From Planctomycetota bacterium (GTDB taxonomy: Bacteria; Planctomycetota; Planctomycetia; Gemmatales; Gemmataceae), in NCBI GenBank assembly GCA_016195405.1, contig JACPZP010000103.1:1-47307 (forward strand): a DNA stretch of 47,307 bases, given 5' to 3'. Under the pieces are notes generated by a model. That model saw only the letters and a list, made by a program, of their open reading frames with translations. It was not told the origin of the DNA and did not search any database. The translations under genes and the position numbers were made by a program. Below, piece by piece: positions 18,200-26,197 of this stretch (position 1 is the first letter of the stretch; the number at the start of each line of letters is the position of its first letter).

Positions 18200-18234
18200 C
18201 CTCTTCTTCTCTACAATCCGGAAGAGGTTTTTTT
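18200..18234 (+). terminator. Intrinsic terminator of the SAM riboswitch
   Basis: CCTCTTC (18200-18206) pairs with GAAGAGG (18221-18227) and is followed by seven T (18228-18234). The 3' strand of P1 and its flank (GAGATAAGAG, 18180-18189) can pair instead with CTCTTCTTCTC (18201-18211), forming an antiterminator. SAM binding would hold P1 and allow termination, the classical off-switch. Confidence 0.85.
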
Positions 18235-18328
18235 GTCGCCTCTTCGGATCTCCCACCCTGGATTAGCGCCGACGCGCACGCCGTTTGCGGCTTAGCGCGC
18301 CCGTATCCTTGCAGGAAGAGGATGAACG

Positions 18329-19582
18329 ATGAGCACTTTTGTGCGCGGTTTGAAATGTCGGCTATGTAGCAAGACTTATCCTGCGGAACCGCTCAACTTC
18401 TGCACGGATGACTTCGGTCCCCTCGAGGTCGACTACGACTACGAGGGCATCGCCGAATCGATTAGCCGCGAAAAGATCGAGCTGCGGCCTTTCAACATGT
18501 GGCGCTACCGCGAGCTATTGCCCATCGACGGCGAACCTACGGTCGGCGCCCTGGTGGGCGGCACGCCGCTCGTCAAAGCGAATCGTCTCGCCGATGAACT
18601 CGGTGTTGAGAACTTGTGGATCAAGAACGACGCCGTCAACTTCCCGACCCTGTCGTTCAAGGACCGCGTGGTTTCGGTGGCGCTCTCCAAGGCCCGCGAG
18701 TTCGGCTTCACGACCGTCGGCTGCGCCTCGACAGGCAACCTGGCCAATAGTGTCGCCGCCAATGCCGCCGCCGCCGGACTGGAAAGCTACATCTTCGTAC
18801 CTAGCGATCTGGAAACCGCCAAGATCCTGGGCACTAGCGTGTATGGCGCTCACGTCATCGGCGTCGAGGGAACCTACGACCAGGTCAACCGACTCTGCAC
18901 CCAAGTCGCGTTCAAATACGGTTGGGGCTTCGTCAACATCAACCTGCGGCCCTTTTACGCCGAAGGCTCGAAATCGCTGGGTTTCGAGATTGCCGAGCAA
19001 CTTGGCTGGCGTGTTCCCCAGCACGTGGTCGCGCCGATGGCCGGCGGCAGCCTGATCGGCAAGATTCACAAGGCGTTTCACGAGCTGCACCAAGTCGGCC
19101 TGATCGACAGTGCTAAGTGCAAGATTTACGGCGCCCAAGCCACTGGATGCAATCCAATCACCGATGCAATCAAGAACGGCCGTGAGACGCACAAGCCCGT
19201 CCGCAAGCCGAACACCATCGCCAAGTCGTTGGCCATCGGCGATCCGGCGGACGGTTACTTTGCCAACAAGGTGATGCGCGACACCGGCGGCTGGGGCGAG
19301 GATGTGAGCGACAAGGAAATCGCCGAGGCCATGCTGCTGTTGGCCCGCACCGAGGGAGTTTTCGCGGAAACCGCGGGCGGAGTCACTCTGGCCGTCGCGC
19401 AAAAGCTCATTGACCTGGGCCGCATTCCGCGCGATGAGGAGATCGTGATCTGCATCACCGGCAACGGCCTCAAGACGCAAGACGCCGTGGCGCCCGTATT
19501 GGAGAAGCTTGTGGTGATCAAACCGGCGCTGGAGGAGGTTGAAAGATTGGTGGAGCGATCGAGCGCGGCGGTATTGGTATAA
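18329..19582 (+). CDS. Threonine-synthase-family PLP enzyme, candidate homocysteine synthase
   Basis: A 417-residue fold-type II PLP enzyme. An N-terminal Cys motif (CRLC at 10-13, Cys25) is typical of this threonine synthase class. The PLP lysine is Lys111 in LSFKDR, and the phosphate-binding turn is STGNLANSVAA. Threonine synthase converts O-phosphohomoserine to threonine. The gene, however, sits directly behind a SAM riboswitch and ahead of a CysO-type sulfur carrier, a ThiF-type enzyme and a cysteine desulfurase. I therefore infer that it may join the same O-phosphohomoserine with sulfur from a protein thiocarboxylate to make homocysteine. From memory, a route of this kind (MetM/MetO) has been reported in Streptomyces. 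Ordinary threonine synthase remains possible. AGGAAGAGG precedes the ATG. Confidence 0.85.
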   Translation: MSTFVRGLKCRLCSKTYPAEPLNFCTDDFGPLEVDYDYEGIAESISREKIELRPFNMWRYRELLPIDGEPTVGALVGGTPLVKANRLADELGVENLWIKNDAVNFPTLSFKDRVVSVALSKAREFGFTTVGCASTGNLANSVAANAAAAGLESYIFVPSDLETAKILGTSVYGAHVIGVEGTYDQVNRLCTQVAFKYGWGFVNINLRPFYAEGSKSLGFEIAEQLGWRVPQHVVAPMAGGSLIGKIHKAFHELHQVGLIDSAKCKIYGAQATGCNPITDAIKNGRETHKPVRKPNTIAKSLAIGDPADGYFANKVMRDTGGWGEDVSDKEIAEAMLLLARTEGVFAETAGGVTLAVAQKLIDLGRIPRDEEIVICITGNGLKTQDAVAPVLEKLVVIKPALEEVERLVERSSAAVLV

Positions 19583-19608
19583 TGCGGGAACCCCGAGAGG
19601 TGAAAGTC

Positions 19609-20319
19609 ATGGCTACTGTAATCACCACACCGTCGTCTGGAAAACTACCGAAGGGCGCCCAGGCGCGCTTGCAAAACGGCGATCGGCTTACGCGCGACGA
19701 ATTCGAACGCCGCTATGAGGCGGATCCAACCTTGAAAAAGGCTGAACTAATTGAAGGAGTAGTCTACGTGCCATCGCCAGTCCGATTTGATCAGCATGGG
19801 AAGCAACATTTCAATCTGATTACCTGGCTGGGCTTGTTCGTAATTCAGACTCCAGGTGTTGAAGGAGGAGACAATAGCTCTCTACGTCTTGACTTGGATA
19901 ATGAACCGCAACCGGACGCGCATTTGATGATCAAACCGGAGCTGGGAGGTCAGGCCAAAATCGATGACGAGGGATACATTGTCGCGGCGCCGGAGCTCGT
20001 TGCCGAGGTCGCGGCGAGCAGCGTCAGTTACGATCTCCATACGAAGCTGAACGTCTATCGGCGCATTGGCGTCAAGGAATACATCGTTTGGCGGGTTGAA
20101 GACGAAGCCATCGATTGGTTCGTTTTGCGTCAAGGAAAGTACGAACGTTTTGCCACGGTGGAAAGCGTTTACCGCAGCGAGGTGTTTCCAGGTCTTTGGT
20201 TGGATCCGCAAGCCCTTGTTTCCGGCGATCTAGCGCAGGTTGCCAAGATCGTCCAACAGGGAATGGACACAAACGAACATCGTGAATTTGTGGCGCGACT
20301 GAAGGCCAAGAAAGGATAA
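19609..20319 (+). CDS. Uma2 family PD-(D/E)XK nuclease-like protein (copy 1)
   Basis: A 236-residue Uma2-fold protein of the restriction-endonuclease superfamily. It shows LTRDEFERRYE, ELIEGVVY, the acidic pair in EPQPDAHLMI, PELVAEVAA and KLNVYRRIGVKEYIVWRVED. These correspond to the family's D...ExK-like core. The start at 19609 (MATVITT) has GAGAGGTG upstream; a start at 19582 would overlap the previous stop (ATAATG). Its C-terminal tail is longer than in copies 2 and 3 and it is more diverged from them. Uma2 proteins are very abundant in planctomycetes and their biological role is unknown. It is co-oriented in the riboswitch-led operon, between the PLP enzyme and the sulfur carrier. Confidence 0.88.
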   Translation: MATVITTPSSGKLPKGAQARLQNGDRLTRDEFERRYEADPTLKKAELIEGVVYVPSPVRFDQHGKQHFNLITWLGLFVIQTPGVEGGDNSSLRLDLDNEPQPDAHLMIKPELGGQAKIDDEGYIVAAPELVAEVAASSVSYDLHTKLNVYRRIGVKEYIVWRVEDEAIDWFVLRQGKYERFATVESVYRSEVFPGLWLDPQALVSGDLAQVAKIVQQGMDTNEHREFVARLKAKKG

Positions 20320-20323
20320 TTGA

Positions 20324-20596
20324 ATGGCCATTCGCATCAACATCCCCACCCCCATGCGGCAACACACCGAAAACCAGGCCGCGGTCGAGGCGTCCGGAGG
20401 CACCGTTCAAGAATTGCTCGACAATCTTGGCAAGAAGTTCCCCGGAGTGGCCGGCCGGCTCTTCGAGAACGGCCAGGTGCGCCGCTTCGTCAACGTCTAC
20501 TTGAATGATGAAGACATCCGCTACTTGGACAACCTTAACACGGCCGTCAAAGACGGCGATGAAGTTAGCATCATTCCGGCCGTGGCGGGGGGCTAA
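20324..20596 (+). CDS. CysO/MoaD-type sulfur carrier protein
   Basis: A 90-residue ubiquitin-like (beta-grasp) protein ending in IIPAVAGG. The C-terminal Gly-Gly is the site of adenylation and thiocarboxylation in this family. The segment RRFVNVYLNDEDIRY and the PAVAGG end closely resemble mycobacterial CysO, which delivers sulfur to the PLP enzyme CysM. As the sequence already ends at GG, no trimming protease is needed. AAAGGA lies 7 bases before the ATG, which is 4 bases after the Uma2 stop. The likely activating enzyme is the ThiF-type product at 21565-22605, the likely sulfur source the desulfurase at 23265-24407, and the likely acceptor enzyme the 18329-19582 product. Confidence 0.92.
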   Translation: MAIRINIPTPMRQHTENQAAVEASGGTVQELLDNLGKKFPGVAGRLFENGQVRRFVNVYLNDEDIRYLDNLNTAVKDGDEVSIIPAVAGG

Positions 20597-20599
20597 ACC

Positions 20600-20926
20600 G
20601 TGAAGGGAGAACAAGGCGAAGTTCCCGAGGGGGCCGCCGTCTTCCCGTTGATTCCGGAAGAACTTGGGATCCATCCGCTCCTGTTGGCGGTGCTGCACGC
20701 CGTCGTATTTTTTGACGGTTCTGCCGAGGATGTAGTCAACGATGCCGCGGCAGACGAGGCGCTTCAGTACATCGCCACCTATCTGCAACGCCTCACGGGG
20801 CCGGAGCTCGTGCGAATCAAGGAAGACATCGCTTGTTTGGAAGCACACGCTCGGCAGGAGAAGTGGCCCCAAGAGGAAGTGCGCTTCTTGCAAAGCTTCC
20901 TCACCGATTTCGGCGCAGGGGGATGA
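20600..20926 (+). CDS. Small unknown protein with a Gly-Gly end
   Basis: A 108-residue protein with a GTG start 3 bases after the sulfur-carrier stop. I do not recognise the family. It is acidic and mostly helical: a first half with IPEELGIHPLLLAVLHAVVFF and an acidic EDVVND loop, and a second half with amphipathic helices (ALQYIATYLQRLTGPELVRIKEDI). It ends FGAGG, a Gly-Gly tail that may be chance. The tight spacing on both sides makes it part of the sulfur-transfer operon. It could be a helper for carrier loading, or a short conserved planctomycete protein of unrelated role. Confidence 0.75.
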   Translation: MKGEQGEVPEGAAVFPLIPEELGIHPLLLAVLHAVVFFDGSAEDVVNDAAADEALQYIATYLQRLTGPELVRIKEDIACLEAHARQEKWPQEEVRFLQSFLTDFGAGG

Positions 20927-20931
20927 TAGAG

Positions 20932-21558
20932 ATGATTGGAACCGCGACTAGAAACAAGGCGAAGGCGACCAATGGCGCGCTCGCGAACGGAGCGTATTCG
21001 ATGCACCGTTTTTCCGTGGCTGAATATCACCAGATGATCGATGCCGGCATCCTAACTCCCAACGACAAAGTCGAACTCGTGGAAGGATGGATCGTTGACA
21101 AAATGCCGCAGAATCCCCCTCACATGACAGCCATCACTCGACTGACCCGAAGGCTTGGGAAGCTCCTACCGGAGGAAGATTGGACGTTGCGGATTCAAGG
21201 GCCGATCACCCTGGCAACGAGCGAACCTGAACCCGACGTCGCCGTAGCTCGCGGCTCCGACGAACTTTATGTGAAGCGACACCCGGGACCTGGCGACATT
21301 GCCTTGCTCATTGAAGTTGCGGACTCGAGCTTGCTGGACGATCGGCGAAAAAAAACGCCTCTATACGCTGCCGGGAAAATATCGGAGTTTTGGCTGATAA
21401 ATCTAGCCGACCGCCTGATCGAAGTGCACACGCGGCCACAAGGAGGCCAAACACCCGTATTCAGATCGTGCACGATCAATACTCTCGCGGATTCGATTCC
21501 TCTAGTTCTCGATGGCAAGAAACTTGGTGAAATCAAAGCCCGTCAACTTCTGATTTGA
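20932..21558 (+). CDS. Uma2 family nuclease-like protein (copy 2)
   Basis: A 208-residue Uma2 protein with HRFSVAEYHQMIDAGIL, KVELVEGWIVDKMPQNP, EPEPDVAVARG, DIALLIEVADSSLLDDR, KTPLYAAGKISEFWLIN. The core acidic residues of the PD-(D/E)XK-like site are present. It is clearly related to copy 3 at 22669-23259, so the pair probably arose by duplication. The start at 20932 has AGGGGG 9 bases upstream; another ATG at 20923 overlaps the previous stop (ATGA) and would add three residues. It lies between the small GG-ended protein and the ThiF-type gene. No metabolic link to sulfur transfer is known. Confidence 0.87.
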   Translation: MIGTATRNKAKATNGALANGAYSMHRFSVAEYHQMIDAGILTPNDKVELVEGWIVDKMPQNPPHMTAITRLTRRLGKLLPEEDWTLRIQGPITLATSEPEPDVAVARGSDELYVKRHPGPGDIALLIEVADSSLLDDRRKKTPLYAAGKISEFWLINLADRLIEVHTRPQGGQTPVFRSCTINTLADSIPLVLDGKKLGEIKARQLLI

Positions 21559-21564
21559 TTATCC

Positions 21565-22605
21565 ATGTCAACGACTCCTTCCTTAGATCGCTACAGTCGG
21601 CAGATGCGCTTCGGCGGCATCGGCGAGGCGGGGCAGAAAAAGCTCGTCCACAGCCGAGTAACTCTTTGCGGCTGCGGGGCGCTGGGCACCGTCATCGCCA
21701 ATGTGCTGGTCCGGGCGGGCGTCGGTCATCTTCGGCTAATCGATCGCGACTTCATTGAGACGCATAACCTCCAGCGCCAGGTGCTTTTCGACGAGCACGA
21801 CGTGACGGAAAATCTGCCCAAGGCCGAGGCGGCCGCTCGCAAGTTGGGCGCGATCAATTCGCAAGTCCACGTCGAGCCGGTCGTCACCGACATCGACCGC
21901 ACCAATATCGCCGAGTTATGTGAAGATGCCGACGTCATTCTCGACGGCACCGATAACTTCGAGATTCGCTATCTCATCAACGACTTCGCGGTCAAATCGG
22001 GCAAACCCTGGGTATACGGCGGCTCCATCGGCAGCCACGGCCAGACCATGACGATCTTGCCAGGCAAGACGCCCTGCCTGCGTTGCGTCTTCGAGGCGGC
22101 GCCGGCGCCGGGAGAGGCAGCCACTTGCGAGACGGCCGGAGTGTTGTCGCCCGTCGTCAACATCATTGCCAGCTTGCAGGCGGCAGAGGCACTCAAGATT
22201 CTCACGGGCCAATTCGAGAAGGTGAACCGCGATCTCATCTACATCGATGTGTGGGAAAACACCTTCAAGCCCTTTCGCATCGCACCGCTGCTCGGAAAGG
22301 TCGATTGCCCATGTTGCGGCCGGCGACGGTTTGAGTGGCTGGATGGAGAACAGGGATCACACACGACAAGCCTCTGCGGCCGCAATGCCGTTCAGGTGGC
22401 GCACCGCACGCCGTCGAACTTGGATTTCGAACAGATGGCGCCCAATTTGGAGGCGATGGGCGAGGTCCGCTACAACCGCTTCCTACTTAAATTCATGGTG
22501 GACGGTTACGAGTTCACGGTGTTCCCCGACGGTCGGGCAATTATCAAAGGAACGAGCGACGTGGAGCGGGCGAGAACGCTGTACGCCAAATACATCGGGC
22601 ATTGA
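21565..22605 (+). CDS. ThiF/MoeB/HesA-type sulfur-carrier adenylyltransferase
   Basis: A 346-residue E1-like enzyme expected to adenylate the C-terminus of the sulfur carrier with ATP. It shows YSRQMRFGGIGEAGQKKL, the nucleotide loop CGCGALGTVIAN (35-46), RDFIETHNLQRQ and DGTDNFEIRYLIND. The catalytic-type Cys is Cys188 in ATCETAGVL, and the zinc ligands are CLRC (171-174) and CPCC (248-251). A C-terminal 75-residue extension (RTPSNLDFEQM...YEFTVFPDGRAIIKGTSD) replaces the rhodanese domain of MoeZ-type enzymes, so sulfur would have to come from elsewhere, probably from the desulfurase of the same operon. The start is 6 bases after the Uma2 stop. The confidence in the activating role is high. 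The identity of its partner is inferred from position. Confidence 0.92.
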   Translation: MSTTPSLDRYSRQMRFGGIGEAGQKKLVHSRVTLCGCGALGTVIANVLVRAGVGHLRLIDRDFIETHNLQRQVLFDEHDVTENLPKAEAAARKLGAINSQVHVEPVVTDIDRTNIAELCEDADVILDGTDNFEIRYLINDFAVKSGKPWVYGGSIGSHGQTMTILPGKTPCLRCVFEAAPAPGEAATCETAGVLSPVVNIIASLQAAEALKILTGQFEKVNRDLIYIDVWENTFKPFRIAPLLGKVDCPCCGRRRFEWLDGEQGSHTTSLCGRNAVQVAHRTPSNLDFEQMAPNLEAMGEVRYNRFLLKFMVDGYEFTVFPDGRAIIKGTSDVERARTLYAKYIGH

Positions 22606-22630
22606 TTTCTCTACCGATATGCCATTGAAT

Positions 22631-22656
22631 TAGGGGACACTAGCTAGTTTTCTTGC
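22631..22656. repeat. GGGGACAC remnant before the third Uma2 gene
   Basis: TAGGGGACACTAGCTAG occupies the short gap between the ThiF-type gene and the third Uma2 gene. It shares the AGGGGAC core with the hairpin in the riboswitch and the repeats around the giant gene. On its own this is weak evidence. Confidence 0.3.
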
Positions 22657-22668
22657 AAGAGTGTGAAA

Positions 22669-23259
22669 ATGAGCGTTGGACTTGCCAGCCCACGTGGGCC
22701 ATATCGATTGACGGTCAAGCAATACCACCGCATGATCGAGGCGGGCGTGTTGACGGAGAATGACCGTGTCGAGTTGCTCGAGGGCCATTTGGTTTCCAAA
22801 ATGCCGCACAATCCGCGACACGACAGCGCGATTACGAAAGGCACCCGGATTTTCCTGAAGATTTTGCCTGAGGATTGGGTGGTTCGGGTCCAATGCGCGA
22901 TAACTACCCGCGATAGCGAGCCAGAACCTGATTTTGTTCTCGCCGAGGGTCCAGAGGAAAAATACGATTCACGTCACCCGATGCCCTCCGAAATAGGCCT
23001 GGTTGTCGAGGTTTCGGACTCCACACTGGAATATGATCGAAACATCAAGGGCAGGCTCTACTCTCGTAGCCGCGTGGAAGTCTACTGGATCATCAACCTC
23101 GTGGACAAAACCGTAGAGGTCTATACCGAGCCGAAATCCGGGAGAAATGCGCATTACGACGGCCGTGTTGACTATCACACCGACGAGAAAGTCCCGCTTG
23201 TACTGCGTGGAACACTCCTTCAACGGATTCCCGTCAGCAGTCTGTTGCCCGCGGATTGA
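22669..23259 (+). CDS. Uma2 family nuclease-like protein (copy 3)
   Basis: A 196-residue Uma2 protein with YRLTVKQYHRMIEAGVL, RVELLEGHLVSKMPHNPRH, EPEPDFVLAEGP, EIGLVVEVSDSTLEYDRNIKGRLYSRSRVEVYWIIN. All conserved segments match copy 2 at 20932-21558 position by position. The ATG at 22669 has AAGAG 9 bases upstream; a GTG at 22663 is an alternative. Its stop lies 5 bases before the desulfurase start, so it is part of the same transcript. Confidence 0.88.
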   Translation: MSVGLASPRGPYRLTVKQYHRMIEAGVLTENDRVELLEGHLVSKMPHNPRHDSAITKGTRIFLKILPEDWVVRVQCAITTRDSEPEPDFVLAEGPEEKYDSRHPMPSEIGLVVEVSDSTLEYDRNIKGRLYSRSRVEVYWIINLVDKTVEVYTEPKSGRNAHYDGRVDYHTDEKVPLVLRGTLLQRIPVSSLLPAD

Positions 23260-23264
23260 TCGCG

Positions 23265-24407
23265 ATGATCTACCTCGACAACGCCGCCACGAGTTTCCCC
23301 AAGCCCGAAGAAGTCTATCAGGCGATGGACCAATTCGCGCGGCATGACCTCGCCAATCCGGGGCGGGCGGGGCACAAGATGGCACTGGCCGCCGAACACG
23401 CCCTCGACGATTGCCGCCACCGTCTCAACCAATTCTTTCATGGCGAAGCGCCGGAGCGGTTCATCTTCACGCTGAACTGCACCGATGCCCTCAATATGGC
23501 CTTCAAAGGCGTGTTGGCGGACGGCGATCACGTCATCACCACCGACCTGGAACATAACTCCGTGAGCCGGCCGCTTCGGGCAATGGAACGAGCGGGAAAG
23601 ATCAAGGTCACGCGCGTTACCTCCGACGGCGGCGGCACGGTCGATCCCGACGCCATCCTTCGTGCAATCACGCCGAAAACGAAGCTAATCGCCCAAACGC
23701 ACGCCAGCAACGTCTTGGGAACGGTGCAGCCCATCGCAGCGATTGGCCGGATCGCGCGCGACCATGAAATTCTTTTCCTGGTGGATGCAGCACAGACCGC
23801 GGGCGTGCTTCCCATCGAAGCTCAGGCGCTGCACGTCGATCTGCTCGCATTCCCCGGCCACAAGTCGCTCCTCGGTCCGACCGGCACGGGCGTGCTTTAC
23901 GTCGGTCCCGGAGTCAAGATCGGCGCCTGGCGAGAGGGGGGAACTGGCGGCGACTCTTCCAGCGAAACGCAGCCGCGGGAGCTGCCGTTTTTCCTCGAAG
24001 GCGGAACGCCGAACGTGCTCGGTGTCGCCGGGCTGACCGCCGGCCTTCAATATGTAGAAAGCCAAGGATTGGACGCAATCCACCGGCGCGAGTTGGCGTT
24101 GATCGAGAGGCTCTGGCAGCGACTGGACGAGATCGGAGGCTTCGAAGTTTTCGGCCACCGCGATTTGACCCAGCGCGTGGGAGTCCTGAGTTTTCGCAGC
24201 CAGACTTTGGCAGCGGCCGAGATGGGCGCGATCCTCGATCAAGCGTTCGATATTGCCATACGTCCGGGCCTCCATTGCGCCCCGTACATTCATCGGGCGC
24301 TGGGCACAATTCCGGACGGGACCGTGCGCGTCAGCCCCGGACCCTTCAGCACTGCGGACGACATCGATCGCCTAGCTCAGGCCCTCCAAGAAATCACGAA
24401 CATGTAA
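23265..24407 (+). CDS. Class V cysteine desulfurase (SufS/IscS-like)
   Basis: A 380-residue PLP enzyme that would take sulfur from cysteine and hold it as a persulfide. It opens YLDNAATSFPKP and shows HASNVLGT, the PLP aspartate in FLVDAAQT, and the PLP lysine Lys200 in FPGHKSLLGPTGTG. The persulfide Cys338 lies in RPGLHCAPYIHRALGT, with the VRVSPGPF end of the SufS-like group. The ATG at 23265 was chosen because the family begins MIYLDNAAT; a TTG at 23256 overlaps the Uma2 stop. As the last gene of the riboswitch-led set, it is the likely sulfur donor for the CysO-type carrier. A role in Fe-S assembly is less likely because no suf or isc genes are adjacent. Confidence 0.92.
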   Translation: MIYLDNAATSFPKPEEVYQAMDQFARHDLANPGRAGHKMALAAEHALDDCRHRLNQFFHGEAPERFIFTLNCTDALNMAFKGVLADGDHVITTDLEHNSVSRPLRAMERAGKIKVTRVTSDGGGTVDPDAILRAITPKTKLIAQTHASNVLGTVQPIAAIGRIARDHEILFLVDAAQTAGVLPIEAQALHVDLLAFPGHKSLLGPTGTGVLYVGPGVKIGAWREGGTGGDSSSETQPRELPFFLEGGTPNVLGVAGLTAGLQYVESQGLDAIHRRELALIERLWQRLDEIGGFEVFGHRDLTQRVGVLSFRSQTLAAAEMGAILDQAFDIAIRPGLHCAPYIHRALGTIPDGTVRVSPGPFSTADDIDRLAQALQEITNM

Positions 24408-24468
24408 AATTGGCCGAGCTTGCGTTGCGCGCACGCTGAATTCTGCAATCTCCGTACCCAGCAGGATT

Positions 24469-24798
24469 TCACGCTTTCCGCAAGCCGATCGGAAACGCCG
24501 TTTTTCCAACACAGCTCCCCCAGCGCCAGAATTCGAAAATCGCTTCATAGAGGAAGGGACATTCCGGTTCCCACATGCTCGGCTCTGGAACCGTGACGTG
24601 AAATGCGCCGACGTTTTCATCGGCAGGTCGCGCAGGATAGGCCACTTCCACCGTGCTCACGCCGGGACAGCGCGGGCCGATAACGCGGCCACGAATCTCT
24701 AAATTAGCCACCAAGTGTTCGGGATCGAAAGAGAAGACAAGCTCGGCACGCACGGGGTCGAGATGGCGGATTTCAACGCGCGGCGTGGGGGTGTCCAT
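24469..24798 (-). CDS. Small beta-sandwich-like protein of unknown function
   Basis: A 109-residue protein with PRVEIRHLDPVRAELVFSF, GVSTVEVAYPARP, FHVTVPEPSMWEPECPFLYEA and a final CVGKTAFPIGLRKA. The MWEPECPFLYEA phrase followed by a strand and GLR resembles the immunoglobulin-like domain that precedes the barrel in GH2 enzymes, but here it stands alone. There is no signal peptide. The ATG at 24798 is preferred over a TTG at 24807. It lies 18 bases after the secreted-protein stop at 24817 on the same strand, so the two may be co-transcribed. The function is unknown. Confidence 0.7.
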   Translation of the reverse strand: MDTPTPRVEIRHLDPVRAELVFSFDPEHLVANLEIRGRVIGPRCPGVSTVEVAYPARPADENVGAFHVTVPEPSMWEPECPFLYEAIFEFWRWGSCVGKTAFPIGLRKA

Positions 24799-24816
24799 TG
24801 GAAACAATGCGAATCA

Positions 24817-26097
24817 CTACTTCGACGACGGCACCTTGCCTTCAGGAACTAGCTTGTGCCAGGCAGTCTGAGCGCCGCGACGCTGTTCGGCCGTCCCAGC
24901 GGCATCAAACTGAATCTCACGGCCTGCGGGGACCAAGAATACCAGGTTGCGATGGGCCAACTCGCGAATCGCCTGCAAGTCGCTTCCCAGGTACGCAATC
25001 AGGGTGCTGTACGTTTCGGGACGGGCTTTGGCGTCGGGGCCGATGCCGTGCAACAATTCGAGCACGATCTCCGCTTGGCCGGGCTTGACCTTGTTGACCA
25101 CGAGCGCGTCATACAGCCCGATGTCCTGCTTGGAGCCTCTGTCGATCCAATAACGCAAGGCGTTGGCCGCCGCTGCTCGAATCTCCTTGGTTTTTCCGTC
25201 CTCCAAGGCACGCCACACTGGTACGGTCTTGGCCATCGCAATTTCGCTGTACAGCGCTATCTCCGGCACCATCGATTTTTCGCTCGCAAGCCCCATGGAC
25301 AGGCCCTGTTCAACCCCCTTGGCGACGATGGCTTTGCGCAGCGCCTCGACCGCGGCGTGTGCGGCGGCGGCATTCGCGGAGGCATCGGTGGATGGGTCAA
25401 TCCAATCCGGCGCCTTCTTGAAAGGCAGCGGACCTTCGACTTCCTTCAGAGTGGTCCAGTGATAAAACACCGGCGCTTCGAGTGCATGCTTCGCGTTTTT
25501 CAACTCCAATTCAATCTTGCCCCTAAACACGAACAAGAAAAGCTCGCCCACCGGTTGATGCTCTTTCGTCGGCTTCTTGGAGAAGTGCGATCCTGCCGGC
25601 CAGCGCGTGAACAACTCCAGGGCGACCGCCGCGTCTTTGCCGATCAGGTTGATATTGAGATTCTTGTCGTCGATGCGCACGCGCACTTTGCCGGTCGTGT
25701 CCTTGCGGTTCTCCAGGATGACCCGGCCGCGTTCGAGTGTGAAGTCGAGATCGTTGCCCTCAGGCACATGCAATTGGAGCGCGCTTTCCAGCACGGGTCC
25801 CGGCGAAAGCTCCGGCAGATTGCCCGCCAAGGTTAAGAAGATCGCGCCGCCTGTGGTCTCAAACGCTCCACGAGCGCCGGGAAGCGTCAACACCCGAGCT
25901 TCTTTCGTGACCGGAGCGTAAAGCTCCGGTTGCGTCCACGGCGCGTCGGCGGAAGTCCGCAAGAGCACGGTGCCGATGGCGGAGCGCTGTTTGGCGAACC
26001 CTTTGGCTTTGTCCTTTTCACCCGCAGTTGCCGAGTCACCGGCGCTTGCCGAAAGGGACATAACCGCCACGAGCAGTGAGAAAGCGATACGAGTCAT
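24817..26097 (-). CDS. Secreted FecR-like / helical-repeat protein
   Basis: A 426-residue exported protein. Residues 1-20 form a signal peptide (MTRIAFSLLVAVMSLSASAG). The N-terminal half is beta-rich and resembles a FecR-like region (LTLPGARGAFETTGGAIFLTL, FTLERGRVILENRKD...VRVRIDDK). The C-terminal half (about 260-410) is helical with HEAT-like spacing (VPVWRALEDGKTKEIRAAAANALRYWIDRG, AIRELAHRNLVFLVPAGR). The ATG at 26097 opens the signal peptide; an ATG at 26109 is possible. It is probably periplasmic. No sigma or anti-sigma partner is adjacent, so a signalling role is unproven. Confidence 0.78.
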   Translation of the reverse strand: MTRIAFSLLVAVMSLSASAGDSATAGEKDKAKGFAKQRSAIGTVLLRTSADAPWTQPELYAPVTKEARVLTLPGARGAFETTGGAIFLTLAGNLPELSPGPVLESALQLHVPEGNDLDFTLERGRVILENRKDTTGKVRVRIDDKNLNINLIGKDAAVALELFTRWPAGSHFSKKPTKEHQPVGELFLFVFRGKIELELKNAKHALEAPVFYHWTTLKEVEGPLPFKKAPDWIDPSTDASANAAAAHAAVEALRKAIVAKGVEQGLSMGLASEKSMVPEIALYSEIAMAKTVPVWRALEDGKTKEIRAAAANALRYWIDRGSKQDIGLYDALVVNKVKPGQAEIVLELLHGIGPDAKARPETYSTLIAYLGSDLQAIRELAHRNLVFLVPAGREIQFDAAGTAEQRRGAQTAWHKLVPEGKVPSSK

Positions 26098-26197
26098 GGG
26101 AGAACCCAATGCATGGGGACTTGGAATTCCACAATCAGATTAAGGAGAACAAGAGGGGGAGTCAAATCGTTGGCCTCTGGTTTGAGTGATTTCGGCG

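Noticed and set aside
24408..24468. Intrinsic terminator after the cysteine desulfurase
   Set aside because: Short GC complementarity is present but no stable hairpin with a T-run could be found.
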